A stretch of 37,500 bases of DNA from Tubiluchus corallicola. Its lineage: Eukaryota; Priapulida; Priapulimorpha; Priapulimorphida; Tubiluchidae. Within the stretch, counting starts at the first letter, position 1, and every line of letters begins with the position of its first letter. Location: the NCBI GenBank assembly GCA_030141605.1, contig JAQGDQ010001426.1, forward strand, positions 1 to 37,500. The letters are read 5' to 3'. The translations under genes were made by a program, and so were the position numbers. Below the pieces are notes generated by a model that was not told the origin of the DNA, ran no database searches, and was given only the letters and a program-made list of their open reading frames with translations. Positions 31,501 through 37,500 of this stretch are shown piece after piece.

Positions 31501-32008
31501 AAATAGTATTATCGTTAATACTAATCATTATTAACACTTTTTATTAATTATTATTAATATTATTATTCATTTATTCAGTTAGCAATGACCATTTAAATGT
31601 TTTGCAAAGTGTAATTATCTGTAAAAGCAGGCATTTTACGTGACAGTAAATGATTGACAGTGGGATATAAAAAATATTCAAATATAATACAATAAAATGT
31701 TAGTTTACCATACTCATATCGGGTTCGAGCCGTCCAAGGGTTGTTGTAATTCCCCCTGGCGGCGAAAATCCGGCGAGAACTCTGGCGGCGAGAATCTGAA
31801 CAATATCTGCATACTTTAATCTATATTTTCGCATCTCAAATTAAATATTGTTATCAAAATGGTCTGGTGGGACAACGTGATCAATCAACAGTTAAATTTA
31901 GAAAAAAGAAGCTCTGAAAAATTGTGTGTTAATCCGGATGCGAACTCAGAAGCTCGTGAAATGAAGCCACACGCTCTAGCTAGAGCAATCAACTCGTACG
32001 GTTAAAGC
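31501..32008. other. Intergenic with a 14-bp palindrome
   Basis: GCTCTAGCTAGAGC at 31973-31986 is a perfect palindrome. CTGGCGGCGA is repeated near 31758 and 31782. A B-box-like GGGTTCGAGCC lies at about 31720, without a recognisable A box. No gene. Confidence 0.4.
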
Positions 32009-33359
32009 AGATCTGACTTCTTATACCAATCAGCGTGCAATCAATCAGAGCCACCTATCGACAATAAACAAAATCTCATGACAAACTACGATTGAGCATT
32101 GATAAGACTTGGTTCATCTCTTTTCGTTCAAGTAAAACGATAAAACTGGAAAGATATTTAAAAATTCAGCGTTCTGACTTCTTATATCAATCAACAGAGC
32201 CACCTATCGACAATAAACAAAAACTCATGACAAACTACGACTGAGCATTGATAAGACTTGGTTCATCTCTTTTCATTCAAATAAAACGATAAAACTAGAA
32301 AGATATTTAAAAATTCAGCGTTCTGACTTCTTATATCAATCAGCAGAGCCACCTATCGACAATAAACAAAAACTCATGACAAACTACGATTGAGCTTTGA
32401 TCAGACTAGGTTCATCTCTTTTCATTCTAATAAAACGATAAAACTAGAAAGATATTTAAAAATTCAGCATTCAGTCTTCTTATATCAATCAATCAGAGCC
32501 ACCTATCGACAATAAACAAAATCTCATGACAAACTACGATTGAGCATTGATAAGACTTGGTTCATCTCTTTTCGTTCAAGTAAAACGATAAAACTGGAAA
32601 GATATTTAAAAATTCAGCGTTCTGACTTCTTATATCAATCAACAGAGCCACCTATCGACAATAAACAAAAACTCATGACAAACTACGACTGAGCATTGAT
32701 AAGACTTGGTTCATCTCTTTTCATTCAAATAAAACGATAAAACTAGAAAGATATTTAAAAATTCAGCGTTCTGACTTTTTATACCAATCAGCAGAGCCAC
32801 CTATCTACAATAAACAAAAACTCATGACAAACTACGATTGAGCTTTGATCAGACTAGGTTCATCTCTTTTCATTCAAATAAAACGATAAAACTAGAAAGA
32901 TATTTAAAAATTCAGCATTCTGACTTCTTATACCAATCAGCAGAGCCACCTATCCACAATAAACAAAAACTCATGACAAACTACGACTGAGCATTGATAA
33001 GACTTGGTTCATCTCTTTTCATTCCAATAAAACTAGAAAGATATTTAAAAATTCAGCATTCTGACTTCTTATACCAATCAGCAGAGCCACCTATCGACAA
33101 TAAACAAAAACACATGACAAATTACGATTGAGCATTGATAAGACATGGTTCATCTCTTTTCGTTCAAATAAAATGATAAAACTGGAAAGATATTTAAAAA
33201 TTCAGCATTCTGACTTCTTATACCAATCAGCAGAGCCACCTATCGACAATAAACAAAAACTCATGACAAATTACGATTGAGCATTGATAAGACTTGGTTC
33301 ACCTCTTTTCATTCAAATAAAACGAAAAAAAATGGAAAGATATTTAAAAATTCAGCATT
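32009..33359. repeat. 149-bp satellite, nine copies
   Basis: The landmark AGAGCCACCTATC occurs at 32047, 32197, 32345, 32495, 32644, 32793, 32942, 33083 and 33232, so the period is 148-150 except one unit 8 bp shorter. Units 1, 2 and 3 resemble units 4, 5 and 6 in order (for example CGTTCAAGT then CATTCAAAT then GAGCTTTGATCAGACTAGG), a three-unit higher-order repeat of about 448 bp. No coding content. Confidence 0.95.
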
Positions 33360-33695
33360 CTGTCCAGAAGTTTCGCTGACTTCCTGCTTGTGATGTCATT
33401 TAAAGTCACTAATAAATTTTGTTGTTCATACTAGTGCACGTAATTAATGTTTATTTGACGTAACGCATTGCAAGGATAAACACACATAAAATGAACGCAC
33501 TTTAGAGGTTATTCAGGTCTATATATAAACGAAAAAGAAAGTTAGTGTTCTTAGTTGAAGTTTGCATATATTTTGGACACTATTAGGTAAGTTGTCTCTT
33601 ATAGTTCTACAACTCCACATGTTTTAATAGAGTTTTCGTATTTCGCTTATATGTACGATATGCGTGCTTGCATATCAAAATCATTCGACATTTAA

Positions 33696-34146
33696 CCCTT
33701 TCATATTCGTTGTATCCCGTAGGATACGAGAACATTTTCTGCCTTTAAAATTAATAAAATTTTAAAACTGACAATTATTTGATCTGTCAATAGTTATTTT
33801 GATTTAAGCCAATAACAATAGACAAAAATGGTGATAAAATGGCAAACTAGAAAATCTACATAGCGTAAAAAACTGCGCAAGGTACAGTACTTTAGAGACG
33901 ACTTTGTACAGATCAGTATAGCATGCATACTAAATGTCTTAAATACTTTAAAAAATTATCATCAGTTGCAAAATGAAGCACATTTTATGCTTCCATTGAA
34001 TCCCAATGTATCCCGTGGGATACAGGCTATATTTAGCACGCGGGCACAGGTAGAAAAAAATAATTATTATGTGTAAACAACATACTGAACAAAAGTACCA
34101 AATCAAAAAAATTTCTTATTAAAAAAATAATTTGGGACTGAAAGGG
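33696..34146. mobile_element. piggyBac-type MITE (copy 2)
   Basis: Begins CCCTTTCATATTCG and ends GGGACTGAAAGGG, flanked by TTAA (33692-33695 and 34147-34150). It aligns with 2767-3219 along its full length, same orientation, about 93-95% by eye. The left internal motif is mutated to GTATCCCGTAGGATAC; the right is intact. Confidence 0.85.
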
Positions 34147-34150
34147 TTAA

Positions 34151-34704
34151 GGTTTTCTAACTGAAAAACGTAATCTTGAGCAAATCCTTGTTAAAGTTAG
34201 ACATTGTTTTTTTCGTCGCGTTTCTGCAAAACACTTAGCAACCGCACAAATGTTGGTTGCTACGGACTTTGCAAGAACACATTGAAGTTATGTTTAAATG
34301 CAGTGAGTGGCTCTTCCTGACGAAGATCTGGGTTTGGCAATAGGAAAAAACCTGAAGCAAAATGGCTGATTCCACGAGCTACTACTAGAGTTTGAAATTG
34401 AAGTTTTTGTAATTGCAACGCTAATTTCTAGATAGAAACGTGGGTAAAGGGTTAAAAAATTAGATTTTTAGAATTTTTTAGCATTTTCCTGATGATTTAA
34501 AGCTAGAATATAAAAGTCCAATATATTTAGCATTTGTTTTTATAAAAAATAAAAAAATGACATTTGACCAAATTTTTGGTGCATTCTACTTTGAAGCATC
34601 ATAACGTCGTTAACTATGACGACTTATGGACGTTGTTGGTTTGCAATCACACATTAAATATTTTGCATCAGTTTTATGAAAATTTATTCAAATTTTATCT
34701 TATT
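34151..34704. other. Intergenic, no feature
   Basis: AT-rich unique sequence before a triplet array. Nothing recognised. Confidence 0.4.
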
Positions 34705-34875
34705 GTGTTGTTGTTCTTGTTGCTGCTGCTGTTGTTGTTGTTGTTGTTTTGTTGTTGTTGTTGTTGTGGTTGTTGCCGTTGTTGTTGTTGTTGTTGTTGC
34801 TGCTGCTGCTGCTGTTGTTGCTGTTGTTGTTGTTGTTGTTGTTCTTGTTGATGTTGTTGTTGTTGTTGTTGTTGC

Positions 34876-34906
<31 letters not shown>

Positions 34907-34944
34907 CTTGTTCTTGTTGTTGTTGTTGTTGTTGTTGTTGTTGC

Positions 34945-35029
<85 letters not shown>

Positions 35030-35157
35030 GCTGTTGTTGTTCTTGTTGATATTGTTGTTGTTGTTCTTGTTGTTGTTGTTGTTCTTGTTCTTATTGTTGC
35101 TGTTGCTCTTGCTGTTGTTGTTGTTGTTGTTGTTGTTTTTGTTGTTGTTGTTGTTGT
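34705..35157. repeat. (GTT)n array with GCT and CTT interruptions
   Basis: About 150 triplets, mostly GTT. The poly-Val, poly-Leu, poly-Cys and poly-Asn frames are by-products. Followed to 35373 by AT-rich sequence. Confidence 0.95.
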
Positions 35158-35543
35158 AATTACTATTATTGGTAATGCTAATCATTGTTATTATTTTTAT
35201 TAATTTAATATTTAATATAATAATTTTAATAATTTAATTTAATATATTAATATTAACAATTATTAGAAATCCTAACTTGACACTTAACAAAAGAGCAAGG
35301 AAAAACAAGAAAATATAAATTGTTTTAACATTGAATTTGAACTTTGAGGACTAAGTTTGTTCACAGTCAGTATATATTCATGATTTATCACATCTTCCAT
35401 GAAACACAAAAAAAGGTTTGTCCAGAAAATGAACGATTCGGTCAAAAATGGTTTCCATTGCTCCATCTACTATCATAATTACGAGGTGTTGTTTCACTTC
35501 TTTTGTTTTCAGAACTTACAAGGCAAGCGACACGCAAAGCAAC

Positions 35544-36200
35544 ATGAATTTCCTTGTTTTGATGTCTGTCTTTATAGCAGGTAAGTGTAACAAGTCAAGA
35601 GGTGAATTCATGCTTCTCTAATCAAGTAGTCAGAAAAAATCTTGTTGCTTACAGGAGCAGGGAAAACTTAAAGAAAGAGAGGATGATTTTTCATATACTA
35701 CCCCATTTTGAAATCCGAAAAAAGTATACATTTTAACACAATTAATACTACAAAAGCGTTTCTGATAATTATATAATAGATTAAGAACTTGATTTTCAGC
35801 GGCCATGCCCAATTATCGATGACATCACAAACTAACATGATCTCCAACAGCAGAAATTTTCCGCGAGCGTGTTGCAGGTGTTTACGAAAGCGAAAATTTA
35901 AGTTACAGTGCTACTGTAAGATATTCAGTGTGTTGTACTGGCAAGTTTTAAGATAAAAATTCGTATTTCAAATTTATAGCTGTGTGCTCACGCATGAGCT
36001 GTCGAACGTGTGCAGTTCGTCACAAACTAACAGTTCTACAACGCATTGAGAGCTGTAAACCATCTAATGCTCAATTTGCTTTCAAGTTTGTTGGGGCTCC
36101 TAGAAAAGATATTGTTTTATTGCAATTGGAAAGTTTATTTATTGCGTCAAAGAAATCAGAATTTAAAAAACAAACAATAGAAATGTTTAATACGTGTTAG
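35544..36200 (+). CDS. Possible small secreted Cys-containing peptide, two exons (copy 1)
   Basis: Exon 1 (ATG at 35544, ends 35580) encodes MNFLVLMSVFIA, a signal-peptide-like start, and stops at a perfect donor GTAAGT. It is preceded by CTTTTGTTTTCAG (acceptor ending 35511), so a 5'UTR exon or spliced leader is likely. Exon 2 (35980-36200) follows TTTATAG and reads in phase to TAG, giving 85 residues with cysteines at 15, 20, 23, 38 and 85. The intron is 399 bp. The start of exon 2 lies inside a dispersed repeat (also at 24455-24836). No family is recognised and the model is unproven. Confidence 0.45.
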
Positions 36201-36613
36201 TTTTTTATCAGTAGAATTCATTGTGCAAGATTAGAACCATTTTGGTCAAAATTTTATCAGTTTTTTCGCTGACCAGACGATTTTGAAACGCTGACCAGAA
36301 AAGTATTATTGAAAGAAACAACTTTTAAAGTTAAAAACTTTAGAGTTTGAAGTGTAAATGAAAGTTATTTCTTTCAATAATTGTGTGACTGTCTGTATAA
36401 GATATCAATGTGCTTGAAGAAGAGTGAGAGGGTGGCATAATTAATATTCATGATTTATCACATCTTCCATGAAACACAAAAAAAGGTTTGTCCAGAAAAT
36501 GAACGATTCGGTCAAAAATGGTTTCCATTGCTCCATCTACTATCATAATTACGAGGTGTTGTTTCACTTCTTTTGTTTTCAGAACTTACAAGGCAAGCGA
36601 CACGCAAAGCAAC

Positions 36614-37270
36614 ATGAATTTCCTTGTTTTGATGTCTGTCTTTATAGCAGGTAAGTGTAACAAGTCAAGAGGTGAATTCATGCTTCTCTAATCAAGTAGT
36701 CAGAAAAAATCTTGTTGCTTACAGGAGCAGGGAAAACTTAAAGAAAGAGAGGATGATTTTTCATATACTACCCCATTTTGAAATCCGAAAAAAGTATACA
36801 TTTTAACACAATTAATACTACAAAAGCGTTTCTGATAATTATATAATAGATTAAGAACTTGATTTTCAGCGGCCATGCCCAATTATCGATGACATCACAA
36901 ACTAACATGATCTCCAACAGCAGAAATTTTCCGCGAGCGTGTTGCAGGTGTTTACGAAAGCGAAAATTTAAGTTACAGTGCTACTGTAAGATATTCAGTG
37001 TGTTGTACTGGCAAGTTTTAAGATAAAAATTCGTATTTCAAATTTATAGCTGTGTGCTCACGCATGAGCTGTCGAACGTGTGCAGTTCGTCACAAACTAA
37101 CAGTTCTACAACGCATTGAGAGCTGTAAACCATCTAATGCTCAATTTGCTTTCAAGTTTGTTGGGGCTCCTAGAAAAGATATTGTTTTATTGCAATTGGA
37201 AAGTTTATTTATTGCGTCAAAGAAATCAGAATTTAAAAAACAAACAATAGAAATGTTTAATACGTGTTAG
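36614..37270 (+). CDS. Possible small secreted Cys-containing peptide, two exons (copy 2)
   Basis: Same model as at 35544, shifted by 1070 bp: exon 1 36614-36650 and exon 2 37050-37270. The sequence appears identical. It would be a tandem duplicate gene if the duplication is real and the model correct. Confidence 0.45.
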
Positions 37271-37500
37271 TTTTTTATCAGTAGAATTCATTGTGCAAGA
37301 TTAGAACCATTTTGGTCAAAATTTTATCAGTTTTTTCGCTGACCAGACGATTTTGAAACGCTGACCAGAAAAGTATTATTGAAAGAAACAACTTTTAAAG
37401 TTAAAAACTTTAGAGTTTGAAGTGTAAATGAAAGTTATTTCTTTCAATAATTGTGTGACTGTCTGTATAAGATATCAATGTGCTTGAAGAAGAGTGAGAG

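Larger units (their letters stand above)
35374..37500. repeat. 1070-bp direct tandem duplication
   Basis: 35374-36443 repeats as 36444-37500, where the window ends 13 bp short of a full second unit. Every stretch I compared is identical, including non-coding parts. Whether a third copy follows is unknown. Confidence 0.95.

Noticed and set aside
31715-31735. B-box-like GGGTTCGAGCC as a tRNA gene
   Set aside because: No A box at the right distance and no cloverleaf could be drawn.

Overview
This is animal nuclear DNA, AT-rich and intron-rich, from an invertebrate. I cannot name the species. Evidence for a metazoan: a clan-2 cytochrome P450 split over at least seven exons, a six-exon cytosolic sulfotransferase, a secreted multi-EGF protein, a 5S rRNA sequence of animal type, and many non-LTR, hAT-like and piggyBac-like remnants. 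An invertebrate deuterostome such as a tunicate or cephalochordate is a guess from overall style only.

Layout. 1-640: AT microsatellite and a broken LINE reverse transcriptase (minus). 896-2569: an intronless gene for a 557-aa secreted EGF-repeat protein (minus). 2767-6380: a piggyBac-type MITE, a long inverted repeat, trinucleotide arrays and a hAT-like repeat. 6432-17913: P450 gene (plus), about 382 codons over seven exons, with C-helix WxxxR, I-helix AGTETT, ExxR and the heme-Cys loop intact but no recognisable membrane-anchor exons. 20523-28826: complete sulfotransferase (minus), 314 aa in six exons, convergent with the P450. Both are xenobiotic/steroid-type phase I and phase II enzyme families. 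28862-35160: intergenic DNA with MITEs, a 149-bp satellite, a second piggyBac-type MITE and GTT/GCT arrays. 35374-37500: a 1070-bp tandem duplication whose two copies look identical, each able to encode a two-exon, 85-residue secreted Cys-containing peptide.

The most unusual signal is in the introns. Three minisatellites with unrelated sequences all have a 31-bp unit and all lie against splice sites: P450 last intron (15808-17719), sulfotransferase intron 2 (25655-26510) and sulfotransferase intron 1 (26981-28661). In sulfotransferase intron 1 the repeated unit contains the real exon 1/intron 1 donor, including the last ten exon bases, so the 5' splice site has been amplified to roughly 54 copies. 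Other small duplications also span or abut splice junctions: a 33-bp duplication at the exon 3 acceptor of the sulfotransferase, and a 47-bp duplication over a P450 donor flanking a SINE. Most other intronic tandem repeats here also begin or end within about 10-120 bp of an exon.

All coordinates were read by eye. Splice boundaries rest on GT/AG dinucleotides, phase agreement and recognisable protein motifs. Copy numbers of arrays are estimates from length divided by period.
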